DNA from: an uncultured Saprospiraceae bacterium
GTDB taxonomy: Bacteria; Bacteroidota; Bacteroidia; Chitinophagales; Saprospiraceae
DNA: 62,285 nucleotides
Direction of reading: 5' to 3'
Assembly (NCBI GenBank): GCA_937997635.1
Contig: CALLFA010000015.1
Span: forward strand, 1 to 62,285
This document shows positions 39,014 through 47,970 of this stretch, one piece after another (within the stretch, counting starts at the first letter, position 1; every line of letters starts with the position of its first letter). Below the pieces are notes generated by a model that saw only the letters and a list, made by a program, of their open reading frames with translations, ran no database searches and was not told the origin of the DNA. The position numbers and the translations under genes were made by a program.

Positions 39014-39173
39014 TTATACCAAAGGAGAATGGTTTGACTGATTTACGTAGAAATTTTGTCTGTTGTCAAGACGAAAAACGCAGTGAATGCAAGGTATCCA
39101 CGAGAATTTTCAACGATGAGAACAGATAAAAGATCAAGTAAGAAACGGTCAAACTATTTTCATTTTGGTATAA
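39014..39173. mobile_element. MITE-like 160-bp element with inverted ends (copy 2 of the dispersed repeat)
   Basis: TTATACCAAAGGAGAATGG (39014 onward, continuing to 39037) is an imperfect inverted match of the end near 39148-39173 (GTCAAACTATTTTCATTTTG and the rest). The right 82 bases match copy 1 at 27318-27399. The element has no gene. Its right end is 3 bases from the ATG at 39177, so the ribosome binding region of the DUF5686 gene lies inside it. No transposase gene is present in the window. Confidence 0.6.
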
Positions 39174-39176
39174 GCT

Positions 39177-41618
39177 ATGAAGAAACTAAACTATTTAATT
39201 GCTATTCTTTTATGCAGTCAGAGTTTACTAGCTCAAGTCGCTGGTAGAGTGACTAACACAGACGGAGAAGCACTTTCTTATGTAAACATTTATATAGAAG
39301 GTACGACGATAGGGACGACTTCCAATGTTGATGGTTATTATAAATTGGATGTTAAGAGAGGTACATCAACAGTCATATATCAATACATTGGATTTGAAAC
39401 AGTTGCGAAAGAGATCTCAATCCAAGGTGATCCGATTTCACTAGACGTGACATTGCAAGATCAAGCATATTCTTTAGATCAAATCATTATTGCTGCAGAT
39501 GCAGAAGATCCTGCCTATGCCATCATAAGGAAAGCTAGAGACATGCGAGAAGTCTATCGTAAGATGTTTGACAACTACAGTTGCGATGTGTATATGAAAG
39601 GCTTCAATAAGATCACGGACGCACCAGAGAAAATATTGGGACAAAAAGTCGGTGATATGGATGGACTCATTGATTCTACACGTCAAGGAATTGTGTATTT
39701 GTCAGAATCAGTGTCTAAACTCTATGTCAAAGGTAAAAAAGAAAAGGAAGTCATGTATTCCTCAAAAATTAGTGGCGATCCTCAAGGCTATAGTTTTAAT
39801 AGTGCTAGTGAAATTGATTTTACGTTTTATGACAATACAGTAAAATTAAATCGCGCACTCGTTTCACCAATTGCAAATAATTGTTTGGCTCACTATGATT
39901 ATAGACTTGAAGGCACCTATTATGAAAATGACCAATTGGTCAATAACATTAAAGTGATCCCTAAGAATACATATGGCAATGTGTTTTCAGGCAATATCTT
40001 CATTGTGGAAGACCAATGGAATATAAAGAGTGTCAGGATGCAAGCCACCAAAGAAGCAACTCAAGTACCTTTTGTTGATTCACTTATTATCCAACAAGAA
40101 TATCATCAACTTATGGACGATCGATGGGTGCCATTATCCACAGTGCTTTCTTTTGAACTGGGTGCATTTGGGTTTGAATTGATCGGCAATTTTGCTGCGG
40201 TTTATTCTAATTTTGATTTCACTGGAATTGATGATGCAACATTTACAAATGAGGTGTTTAATGTGCTTGAAGGATCTAATGAACGGAATGATGGCTATTG
40301 GGATACTTTGAGACCAATACCATTGACTGTAGAAGAAGCAGTAGATTATCATGACAAAGACAGTATTCGGATTGTGAAAGAAAGTCCGGCTTATCTTGAT
40401 TCTATTGATAGAGAAGCAAACGCATTTAATTTGTCTCATTTGTTTAGTGATTACACACATCAAAATTCAAGCTCTCTGACAAGCTTTACTTTTAATAATC
40501 CAGTGTTTGATACCCGTTTAAATACCATTCAAGGATGGAATTCAACTACTGGGGTTGGGTGGCAAAAAAGCTTTACCAAAAATGCAACTCATTACCTCGA
40601 AATAAATGCTGACGTTAATTATGGTTTTTCAGAAAAGAAATGGCGACCATCTTTTTCAGCAGAATTTAAAGACAGGCGATTTCATGATGAAACGATACGA
40701 TTCGAAATAGGAAATGAAGTGACGCAATTTAATAGACTGGAGCCGATATCTGAAACGCTTAATGCTATTTATACGCTAATTTTCAGAGAGAATTTTTTAA
40801 AGGCATATGACAACACATATTTCTCCTTGAGTTATTCCAGAAATGTACATCCATCTGTTTTCTTCAGAAGCTCCATTGGATATGAATCTCGAGATCCATT
40901 ATTAAATAATTATAAAGCAGATAACGATTCATTTACTTCCAATGATCCATTATTTCCTGATAACGATTTGCCATCTTTCCAATCACATGATGCCTTATTG
41001 GTCAGATTGTTTTTGCGATTCCGATTTGGACGCGAGGTGTGGCGATATCCTGATCAAGTATTTTTATCGTCATCAACATGGCCGACAATCGATTTGTATT
41101 ATAAAGGTGGATTTCAAGATGTAAGATATCATTTGTTCTCTGCCACCATTCAAGATCGAATTCCACTTGGTATTATTGGTCAAACTAGAGTCTATGGTCA
41201 AGCAGCAACATTTCTAGGTGACAAGCCAGAATTTGTCATGGACTTTATTCATGTCAATGGCAATCAAACATTTTTAGCAAATAGCTTTACCATTAATCAA
41301 TATTACTTACTGCCATATTATACCCATAGTGCAGATAAACACTCCATCCAATTTCATCTGCAACATCAATGGCAAGGTTTTCTGATGAGCAAACTCCCGG
41401 TATTAAAAAGGACCCAATTTCAATTTGTTTCAGGGTATAAATTTTTAGCCACTAATGATCGAGAGAATTACCATGAAATACATGCAGGTATCGAAAATAT
41501 TGGCATTGGGATAGCTCGGATATTTAGAATAGATGGAGTTTGGTCAATTAATCAAGATATTGAATCTGAAAATCGGTCTTCTTTCGGTGTAGTATTGAGT
41601 TTGGGTATTGATTTTTAA
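39177..41618 (+). CDS. DUF5686 outer-membrane protein with carboxypeptidase-regulatory-like domain
   Basis: The 813-residue product has a signal peptide (cut near LLAQ, residue 19-20) and an N-terminal carboxypeptidase-regulatory-like domain (VAGRVTNTDGEALSYVNIYI to about residue 100). A long DUF5686 region follows, rich in aromatic and beta-barrel-like segments to the C-terminus (SSFGVVLSLGIDF). Proteins of this type are surface or outer-membrane proteins in Bacteroidota, of unknown function. The start is favoured because it gives a clean signal peptide; a MITE-like element ends 3 bases upstream. Confidence 0.9.
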   Translation: MKKLNYLIAILLCSQSLLAQVAGRVTNTDGEALSYVNIYIEGTTIGTTSNVDGYYKLDVKRGTSTVIYQYIGFETVAKEISIQGDPISLDVTLQDQAYSLDQIIIAADAEDPAYAIIRKARDMREVYRKMFDNYSCDVYMKGFNKITDAPEKILGQKVGDMDGLIDSTRQGIVYLSESVSKLYVKGKKEKEVMYSSKISGDPQGYSFNSASEIDFTFYDNTVKLNRALVSPIANNCLAHYDYRLEGTYYENDQLVNNIKVIPKNTYGNVFSGNIFIVEDQWNIKSVRMQATKEATQVPFVDSLIIQQEYHQLMDDRWVPLSTVLSFELGAFGFELIGNFAAVYSNFDFTGIDDATFTNEVFNVLEGSNERNDGYWDTLRPIPLTVEEAVDYHDKDSIRIVKESPAYLDSIDREANAFNLSHLFSDYTHQNSSSLTSFTFNNPVFDTRLNTIQGWNSTTGVGWQKSFTKNATHYLEINADVNYGFSEKKWRPSFSAEFKDRRFHDETIRFEIGNEVTQFNRLEPISETLNAIYTLIFRENFLKAYDNTYFSLSYSRNVHPSVFFRSSIGYESRDPLLNNYKADNDSFTSNDPLFPDNDLPSFQSHDALLVRLFLRFRFGREVWRYPDQVFLSSSTWPTIDLYYKGGFQDVRYHLFSATIQDRIPLGIIGQTRVYGQAATFLGDKPEFVMDFIHVNGNQTFLANSFTINQYYLLPYYTHSADKHSIQFHLQHQWQGFLMSKLPVLKRTQFQFVSGYKFLATNDRENYHEIHAGIENIGIGIARIFRIDGVWSINQDIESENRSSFGVVLSLGIDF

Positions 41619-41634
41619 AATAATAAAAGCCTAA

Positions 41635-42300
41635 TTAGTAACTCGACTCAAACACCTTCACCAACTCATCCATCATCCCCGCCGCTTCAGGATGAGCACT
41701 AGTCGTCAATAAAGACAACGTATCGAATTCTCCACCATATACAGACATAGTCGCTGATTTGTCTACGCCATTACTTAGCAGAAGTTGAATAATTGAAGCT
41801 AAATTTCTAGGGACTTGCTGCCTCCAAAATTCGACACCATTATTTCCACAATAGTGTAGTAAAGTGGCCCTGTGACCGTATTTACTCCTTGATGACAACA
41901 AAGAGTTGTCTTTTAAAATGGCTTTTTCCACTGATGAATAATCACCTGAAAGAAGATGATTAATTGTTCTTTCGAAATCAATATGATAACTGAGGTTTAT
42001 TTCTTTTAATTCATCCCATCCCTTAAATCCATACTGGTAGGCAATTGTATGTTTAGAATCTTCTTCTGAGAATTCTTGTAATTTTAATTGCGCTACAGAT
42101 TGGCCAATAAATTTTGGATTGTAATTATTCATTTCAATAAAAACACAATCCTCTTTCGCTTGTACTCCTTGAAAATGTTGTAATGCAATCGCCTCTAAAT
42201 GATCCCTAATAAATGGATAGTCGTCATAAGCCCACAGCAGATCACCATAGAATTCTTTTATTTTTTTGACAACAGTCGGAACATAAATCAATGCGGACAT
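41635..42300 (-). CDS. Ankyrin-like hypothetical protein in the pnt operon
   Basis: The 221-residue cytoplasmic protein has ankyrin-like segments in the second half (RATLLHYCGNNGVEFWRQQVPRNLASIIQLLLSNGVDKSATMSVYGG), while the first half is helical with no recognised domain. There is no signal peptide or membrane helix. It starts 6 bases after pntB and is probably co-transcribed with the transhydrogenase genes, but the functional link is unknown. Its 3' end is 16 bases from the convergent DUF5686 gene. Confidence 0.7.
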   Translation of the reverse strand: MSALIYVPTVVKKIKEFYGDLLWAYDDYPFIRDHLEAIALQHFQGVQAKEDCVFIEMNNYNPKFIGQSVAQLKLQEFSEEDSKHTIAYQYGFKGWDELKEINLSYHIDFERTINHLLSGDYSSVEKAILKDNSLLSSRSKYGHRATLLHYCGNNGVEFWRQQVPRNLASIIQLLLSNGVDKSATMSVYGGEFDTLSLLTTSAHPEAAGMMDELVKVFESSY

Positions 42301-42306
42301 TGCGAA

Positions 42307-43704
42307 TTAATCCAATGTTTTTAATTCATTCAAAATAGCCTTTAAAGTCGCACCAGCATCTCCAAATAACATATTGGTATTGTCTTTAAAGAATAATGGA
42401 TTTTGAATGCCAGCATAGCCTGGTTTCATCGAACGCTTAAAGACAATTACTTTTTTAGCTCTCCATACCTCAAGAACAGGCATACCGTAAATGGAACTGG
42501 AGGTATCGTCTAATGCAGATGGATTGACAACATCATTAGCGCCAACGACTAGTACAATATCTGTATCGCCAAGATTACTGTTGCAATCATCTAAGTCAAG
42601 TAATTTATCATAGTCAATGTCAACTTCTGCCAATAACACATTCATATGCCCGGGCATTCGACCAGCAACAGGGTGAATACCGTATAAAACCTCTACGCCT
42701 TTTTTAGTCAATACTTCATCCAATTCTTTAGCTTGCTTTTGTGCTTGAGCAACTGCCATTCCATAGCCCGGCACCATAATTACTTTTTCTGCATAATTTA
42801 ATAGTATGGCGACATCTATCGCTTGCGTTGGCTGGACAGTCCCTTGGTCTACGCCTTCTGCTCCTGCCGCTGCAGCACCAGTGGCCGTAAATCCTCCGAC
42901 GAGTACATTCATCAGTGATCGATTCATGGCTCGGCACATCAAGACTGTTAAAATAGTCCCTGACGCACCAACTAAGATTCCACCAAGAATCATAATCTGA
43001 TTGTTGTAGAGATACCCAGCTGTTGCTGCTGAAATCCCAGTGACACTATTGAGCAAAGAGATAACAACTGGCATATCAGCGCCACCTATAGGGGCAACAA
43101 AGGAGAAGCCATAAATTAAGCTGACGACTGTCGCTATAATTAAACTAGTCATTGATGGGTTAAACATCGCATAGCCAACAGCAGCAATCGTTGCTAGCAA
43201 TAATATGATGTTAACAAATTGATGTTTGGGCAAAGTTACGTGCTTATCCTTTACTTTTCCATCTAACTTGAGATAGGCAAGAATACTCCCAGAAAATGAA
43301 ATAGCACCTACCAGTAGTGTGAATAGAATAGTCAGTGTTGTCAGGCCAGCCGAAAACTGTCCGCCCTTTTGTAAGTTTAAGTATTCAACAAAGGCAAGCA
43401 ACATGGCTGATCCACCACCAAGGCCATTAAAGATAGAGACCAATTGTGGCATCGATGTCATCTGTACTTTGGTAGAACTAATCCAACCAATAATGGCACC
43501 GATGATGAGTGCACCAATAATCCAAATAAAATTATCTGGGCTATCACCTAAAGGATAGAGTAGGGAAGCGACAATTGCTATTCCCATACCCAACGCTGCT
43601 CGCAAGTTTCCTCCACGAGCTGTTTTTGGATCACTTAAGCCTCGCAGTCCTAAAATGAAAAGCACTGCGCCTACTAAATATGCTAATTGAAAGTATACGG
43701 TCAT
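42307..43704 (-). CDS. pntB: NAD(P) transhydrogenase subunit beta
   Basis: The 465-residue protein has about eight or nine membrane helices followed by the NADP(H)-binding domain III (about residues 290-465) with VPGYGMAVAQAQ, HPVAGRMPGHMNVLLAE and DDTSSSIYGMPVLEVWRAKKVIVFKRSM. With PntA it couples proton movement to hydride transfer between NADH and NADP+. It overlaps the upstream pntA2 gene by four bases. Confidence 0.96.
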   Translation of the reverse strand: MTVYFQLAYLVGAVLFILGLRGLSDPKTARGGNLRAALGMGIAIVASLLYPLGDSPDNFIWIIGALIIGAIIGWISSTKVQMTSMPQLVSIFNGLGGGSAMLLAFVEYLNLQKGGQFSAGLTTLTILFTLLVGAISFSGSILAYLKLDGKVKDKHVTLPKHQFVNIILLLATIAAVGYAMFNPSMTSLIIATVVSLIYGFSFVAPIGGADMPVVISLLNSVTGISAATAGYLYNNQIMILGGILVGASGTILTVLMCRAMNRSLMNVLVGGFTATGAAAAGAEGVDQGTVQPTQAIDVAILLNYAEKVIMVPGYGMAVAQAQKQAKELDEVLTKKGVEVLYGIHPVAGRMPGHMNVLLAEVDIDYDKLLDLDDCNSNLGDTDIVLVVGANDVVNPSALDDTSSSIYGMPVLEVWRAKKVIVFKRSMKPGYAGIQNPLFFKDNTNMLFGDAGATLKAILNELKTLD

Positions 43705-44015
43705 TGCTTTGGTTTTTTCTTGAACATTGCAAGCATTCGATTAGTGACAGCAAAACCACCAACAATATTGATCATCGCCATAATCATTGCTATTGATCCA
43801 ATAACTAAAGAGAAAGTATCTGAAGGGTCTGCCATTCTCAAAAAGAAAATAGAACCGACTAAGACGATACCACTGATCGCATTCGCGCCCGACATCAATG
43901 GTGTATGCAATACAGAAGGTACTTTCGAGATCAACTCAAAGCCAAGAAATATGGCAAAAATGAGTAGGTAGATGGAGAGCATATTCCCATCCAAAAATTG
44001 TGTAATTGAATCCAT
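43701..44015 (-). CDS. pntAB: NAD(P) transhydrogenase subunit alpha, membrane part
   Basis: The 104-residue protein has three membrane helices (GFELISKVPSVLHTPLMSGANAISGIV is the family signature) and corresponds to the C-terminal domain of single-chain PntA. Here it is encoded separately, as in many Bacteroidota and alpha-proteobacteria. It overlaps the upstream gene by one base (TAATG) and pntB by four bases. Confidence 0.95.
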   Translation of the reverse strand: MDSITQFLDGNMLSIYLLIFAIFLGFELISKVPSVLHTPLMSGANAISGIVLVGSIFFLRMADPSDTFSLVIGSIAMIMAMINIVGGFAVTNRMLAMFKKKPKQ

Positions 44016-45097
44016 TATGCAGATGTTTCGTGTGTATAAATTCTGGACTTGGCAATGATTTCATTTTCCAAATCAATCTGAACAGAATCTTCTTTAAAAA
44101 ATTGTTGTGTGTAATTGTAGATGTTATTTGACAATAGGGCAGAGGCATCGATAATCGCTTTATTCTCCAGATGAGAATCACCAATAATTTGGATACCGTT
44201 ATAATCTATTGTCGTTTCGCCTTCTGTTAATGCGCAATTGCCGCCTGTTGATGCAGCAAGATCAATGATAACCGATCCGTGCTTCATCTTATCGACCATT
44301 TCTTTTGTCACAAGAGTTGGTGCAGGTCTTCCTCTAAGCTGCGCTGTAGTGATGACCACATCAGCATTGGCCACTCTCTCTGCTATTTTCTCTGCCTGTT
44401 TGCGTTTGTACTCTTCTGTTTGTTCGACCGCATAACCACCAGCTGCTTTATCATCGGTGGATCCTTCTACTTCGATAAATTTGGCGCCTAGCCCTTCCAC
44501 TTCCTCTTTTACAGCTTTGCGTACATCGAAAGCTTCTACCTTTGCGCCAAGTCGTTTTGCAGTGGCAATGGCTTGCAGCCCAGCAACTCCAGCACCAAGT
44601 ATCAATACTGTTGCCGGTTTTACCGTACCTGCAGCCGTCATCAACATTGGGAAATATCTAGGTAGCTTTTGCGCTGCTGTCAATACTGCTTTATACCCAG
44701 CAATGGAAGCCATGGAAGACAACACATCCATTGATTGAGCAAGTGTCGTACGAGGTATCATATCCATGCTAAACACATGAATCCTATGTCCATTAAGTGT
44801 ATCTATCTTGTTATCAGCATTAAAAGGTGCGTAGAATGAAACCAGCACAGCGTCAGACTTCATTTTTGCCAATTCAGATGAATCCAATGGTTCTGTCGAA
44901 TAGACAATATCCGAAGAGCCTAAAATCTCATCTCGAGTTTTATCTGAAACCTTATCCAATGATTCTAACTCTAATTGGAGACGTTCGCCAAGGCCAGTTT
45001 CAATCAGCATGTTGACACCAAGCTTTGCAAATTTCTTTGCGGAAGTGGCACTGATTGGACATCTCGGATCTGATGATTTTAAAAATCCAATTTCCAT
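44015..45097 (-). CDS. pntAA: NAD(P) transhydrogenase subunit alpha, NAD-binding part
   Basis: The 360-residue soluble protein binds NAD(H) (domain I). It has the Rossmann motif VLILGAGVAGLQAIATAKRLGA near residues 165-186 and the block GHGSVIIDLAASTGGN-like KHGSVIIDLAASTGGNCALTEG. It is the first of the three pnt genes (pntAA, pntAB, pntB) followed by the ankyrin-like gene. One-base overlap with pntAB suggests translational coupling. Confidence 0.96.
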   Translation of the reverse strand: MEIGFLKSSDPRCPISATSAKKFAKLGVNMLIETGLGERLQLELESLDKVSDKTRDEILGSSDIVYSTEPLDSSELAKMKSDAVLVSFYAPFNADNKIDTLNGHRIHVFSMDMIPRTTLAQSMDVLSSMASIAGYKAVLTAAQKLPRYFPMLMTAAGTVKPATVLILGAGVAGLQAIATAKRLGAKVEAFDVRKAVKEEVEGLGAKFIEVEGSTDDKAAGGYAVEQTEEYKRKQAEKIAERVANADVVITTAQLRGRPAPTLVTKEMVDKMKHGSVIIDLAASTGGNCALTEGETTIDYNGIQIIGDSHLENKAIIDASALLSNNIYNYTQQFFKEDSVQIDLENEIIAKSRIYTHETSA

Positions 45098-45224
45098 ACG
45101 CAGTCATGTTTAATGGTAGTGCTTATACTCTAAAATATCAATTAATATGTAAATGAGGTAAGATGTAGATATGAATGTGAATGAGTAAATGTAAACTATA
45201 TCTGTGGAAAGAAAGCCTATTTGC

Positions 45225-45824
45225 CTAATATTTGTGTTTTCCTCTATTCCATCCGGCTTTTCCCAGCAGTGATTCACCATCAGCTGCAGCAGGTTCTTCC
45301 AATTGAGTACCCATGCTATCGTTCCACCTGTTCAGATAGCCGAATAATGCGATAACGCCTAATATTTCTACAATTTCACCAGAGTCCCAGTTGGCGCGCA
45401 TACGCTCGGATATATCATCATCAACACCATTTGGTACAGCCGAGGCAGCTATGGCAAGGTCGAATGCCGCTCGCTCTCCATCAGAAAATAAATCACTGGT
45501 TTTATAGTCCCAGATGTTGGCCATACGATCCTGAGAGGAGCCATACCTGTCGGCAGCTCTGATGGCATGAGCTTCACAGTATCTGCAACCAGCGGTCATG
45601 CTTGATAGATAAGCAATTTCTCTTTTAAACGAACTCGTCACTCTGCCTTTATTTTCCATAACAGCCTGATTCATCTCCAGAAACGCATTGGCAATTCTAG
45701 GCCGATGCATCATAGTGAAAATACTATTGGGCGTAAAGCCAAGTGTCTCATCATAGAATTCTGCAGCTTCAGCAGCTTCTTTCGTTGCGTTTCTATCTAG
45801 AGGGTGTACCAGTGGTTGTTTCAT
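45225..45824 (-). CDS. AhpD/carboxymuconolactone decarboxylase-like protein
   Basis: The 199-residue protein is helical with the AhpD-like CxxC site (Cys80-Arg-Tyr-Cys83, then Glu84-Ala-His86). Members reduce peroxides or act as peroxidase-related thiol enzymes. It lies alone, between the pnt operon and the repeat array beside lpdA. Function beyond the family is not evident. Confidence 0.85.
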   Translation of the reverse strand: MKQPLVHPLDRNATKEAAEAAEFYDETLGFTPNSIFTMMHRPRIANAFLEMNQAVMENKGRVTSSFKREIAYLSSMTAGCRYCEAHAIRAADRYGSSQDRMANIWDYKTSDLFSDGERAAFDLAIAASAVPNGVDDDISERMRANWDSGEIVEILGVIALFGYLNRWNDSMGTQLEEPAAADGESLLGKAGWNRGKHKY

Positions 45825-45867
45825 TACATTTTATTTGCTTGGCGCAATATAGTAAACAATCAGAAAA

Positions 45868-45908
45868 CGGCAAGAGGTACGGAGACGGTATGAAGACTTT
45901 GCCTCAGA
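45868..45908. repeat. Fragment related to the array C motifs
   Basis: AGGTACGGAGAC (about 45875) followed by TTTGCCTCAG (45900-45909) repeats the two motifs found in the 33467-33793 array (the second one inverted). It lies just before the 7/8-bp array. Confidence 0.55.
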
Positions 45909-45911
45909 TTA

Positions 45912-46101
45912 GACCATAGACGATAGACCATAGACCATCAGACCATCGACCATCGACCATAGACCATAGACCATCGACCATCAGACCATCGACCATCGAC
46001 CATCAGACCATCGACCATCAGACCATCAGACAATCGACCATCAGACCATCGATTATAGACCATCAGACCATAGACCATCAGACCATCAGACCATCGACCA
46101 T
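45912..46101. repeat. 7/8-bp tandem array, about 26 units, abutting the lpdA stop
   Basis: A run of GACCATA, GACCATC and GACCATCA-type units fills 45912 to 46101, and the last unit touches the lpdA stop codon (46102-46104, minus strand). Units of 7 and 8 bases alternate irregularly, and a few are variants (GACGATA, GACAATC, GATTATA). It replaces any normal 3' region of lpdA. No transcription terminator hairpin was seen here. Confidence 0.93.
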
Positions 46102-47505
46102 TCACAAATGCAAAGGCCGATTATCAGTAGCGGCTAGTGCAGCTTCTTTAATGGCTTCAGTATACGTAGGGTGCGGATGACAAATACGAGAAATATCTTC
46201 GGCAGTAGCTCTAAATTCCATTAAAGCGACAGCTTCCATAATCATATCTGCAGCTCTCGCGCCGACAATATGAACACCAAGTACCTCATCTGTATCCTGA
46301 TGAGCAACAACTTTGACCAGTCCGTCTACATCCATACTTGCTCTTGCACGGCCCAATGCTTTAAATGGAAATTTACCCACTTTTACAGGAATACCTTGTT
46401 CTTTCGCTTCTTCTTGTGTGATTCCAACTGCAGCTACTTCAGGCCATGTATATACGACTCCTGGAATCAAATTGTAATCGATGTGCGGTTTTTGACCAGC
46501 GATTAATTCTGCGACAAAGACACCTTCATCTTCTGCCTTATGTGCAAGCATCGCACCTTTAATGACATCACCAATAGCATAAATGTTTGCAGCAGATGTT
46601 TGTAAATGTTCGTCAACTTCTATGCGTCCGCGTTCGTCCGTTTTGATGCCTACATTTTCCAGTCCGAGATTGTCTGTGTATGGTCTACGTCCGATAGAAA
46701 TCAAACAGTAATCAGCTTTCAATTCTATTTCGTCTTCTGTCCCTTTCTTTTTTGCTTTCACTGATACAGAAGTTTTAGCTCCTTTGACTTCAGTAACCAT
46801 ATGACCTGTGTGGAATGTCACTCCCATTTTCTTCATTGTCTTTTTCAATTCACGAGCACAGTCTTTGTCCATACCGATGAGAATGCGATCCATGTATTCT
46901 ACAACTTCTACTTCGGTGCCCAGTCTGGCGAAGACAGAACCTAGTTCGAGTCCAATGACACCGCCACCGATGACTATCATTCGTTTTGGCAATTTATCTA
47001 TGTTGAGTGCTTCTGTAGACGTGATCACCCGATTCTTATCATAGTTAAATGCATCTGGTGTTGTTGGCTTAGAACCAGTTGCTATGATGATTTTTTTAGT
47101 ATCAATGACTGAAGAATTACCGTCATCTCCTTTAACTTCTATTTGGGTTGCAGATTTAATGGTGCCATGTCCGTGGTGGACTTCGATTTTATTCTTCTTC
47201 ATCAAGTAGGCAATACCACTTACGTTTTGTTCGATCACATCAGACTTTCTGTTTATCATCTGCTTGAGATTCAGTTTGAGCGAACCCACATCAATCCCGT
47301 GTTCTTTAAACGTATGTGTTGCATTAAAGTAATGCTCTGAAGAGTCAAGCAATGCTTTTGATGGGATACAGCCCACATTCAAACAAGTACCTCCTAGGGT
47401 ATTGTATCGCTCTACAATTGCGGTCTTCATTCCTAACTGTGCACATCTGATTGCAGCAACATATCCACCTGGACCAGAACCTATAACAACAACATCGTAA
47501 CTCAT
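46102..47505 (-). CDS. lpdA: Dihydrolipoyl dehydrogenase
   Basis: The 467-residue flavoprotein re-oxidises lipoamide in 2-oxoacid dehydrogenase and glycine-cleavage complexes. It has the FAD motif GSGPGGY (9-15), the redox-active disulfide Cys41/Cys46 (GGTCLNVGCIPSKALL), the NAD-binding GGGVIGLELGSVFARLG, and the C-terminal catalytic His-Glu pair in HPHPTYTEA. Length is typical. No other complex subunit is next to it. The stop codon is shared with the end of a short tandem array. Confidence 0.96.
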   Translation of the reverse strand: MSYDVVVIGSGPGGYVAAIRCAQLGMKTAIVERYNTLGGTCLNVGCIPSKALLDSSEHYFNATHTFKEHGIDVGSLKLNLKQMINRKSDVIEQNVSGIAYLMKKNKIEVHHGHGTIKSATQIEVKGDDGNSSVIDTKKIIIATGSKPTTPDAFNYDKNRVITSTEALNIDKLPKRMIVIGGGVIGLELGSVFARLGTEVEVVEYMDRILIGMDKDCARELKKTMKKMGVTFHTGHMVTEVKGAKTSVSVKAKKKGTEDEIELKADYCLISIGRRPYTDNLGLENVGIKTDERGRIEVDEHLQTSAANIYAIGDVIKGAMLAHKAEDEGVFVAELIAGQKPHIDYNLIPGVVYTWPEVAAVGITQEEAKEQGIPVKVGKFPFKALGRARASMDVDGLVKVVAHQDTDEVLGVHIVGARAADMIMEAVALMEFRATAEDISRICHPHPTYTEAIKEAALAATDNRPLHL

Positions 47506-47595
47506 AATTTATGTATTGGAGTGCAAAAGTAAGTAGAATTGTGATTGTAAAAAGAAAAATAATGGGTTTTGATTCTATTAACAATTCTTGTGTTA

Positions 47596-47784
47596 GCCCT
47601 GAAAGGGCGTCGCAATACCCCAAAGGGGTATCATCAAAAGCGGGGGACATCGTCTCCCGCTGTTGCAACGTTTCAACGAGGAGTCCCAACGGGGCGACCT
47701 TGTTTATTTACAAATTTTAGGTCGTCCCGTTGGGACTCCTAAACACAACATCACAAGGATGAGGCGATGCCCCATCCTTGTGAT
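47596..47784. repeat. Cluster of five strong hairpins upstream of lpdA
   Basis: Five palindromes lie in a row: GCCCT/AGGGC (47596-47608); ATACCCC/GGGGTAT (47615-47631); a 10-bp arm pair with one G-T (47639-47661); 21-bp arms with one mismatch (47679-47699 with 47720-47740); and 12+3 bp arms (47750-47784). A partial palindrome CCCGTTGGGCCCGTTGGGG follows. The stretch from 47506 to 47925 has no gene. Hairpins this close and this long would form strong structures in RNA or single-stranded DNA. Confidence 0.9.
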
Positions 47785-47970
47785 GTAACCCCGTTGGGCC
47801 CGTTGGGGTATTTGTTTTTTATTGATCAAGTATAATCTTAGTGATAGGGCGCAAAGCATATAGCTAATGGCAAAGCCATTGGTTATATAAATATGTAATT
47901 GTACTACAGCCCTGAAGAGGCGTAAGAGTATGGCTTTTATGCGATATTCAGTAAACGTAATCTTCAATAT

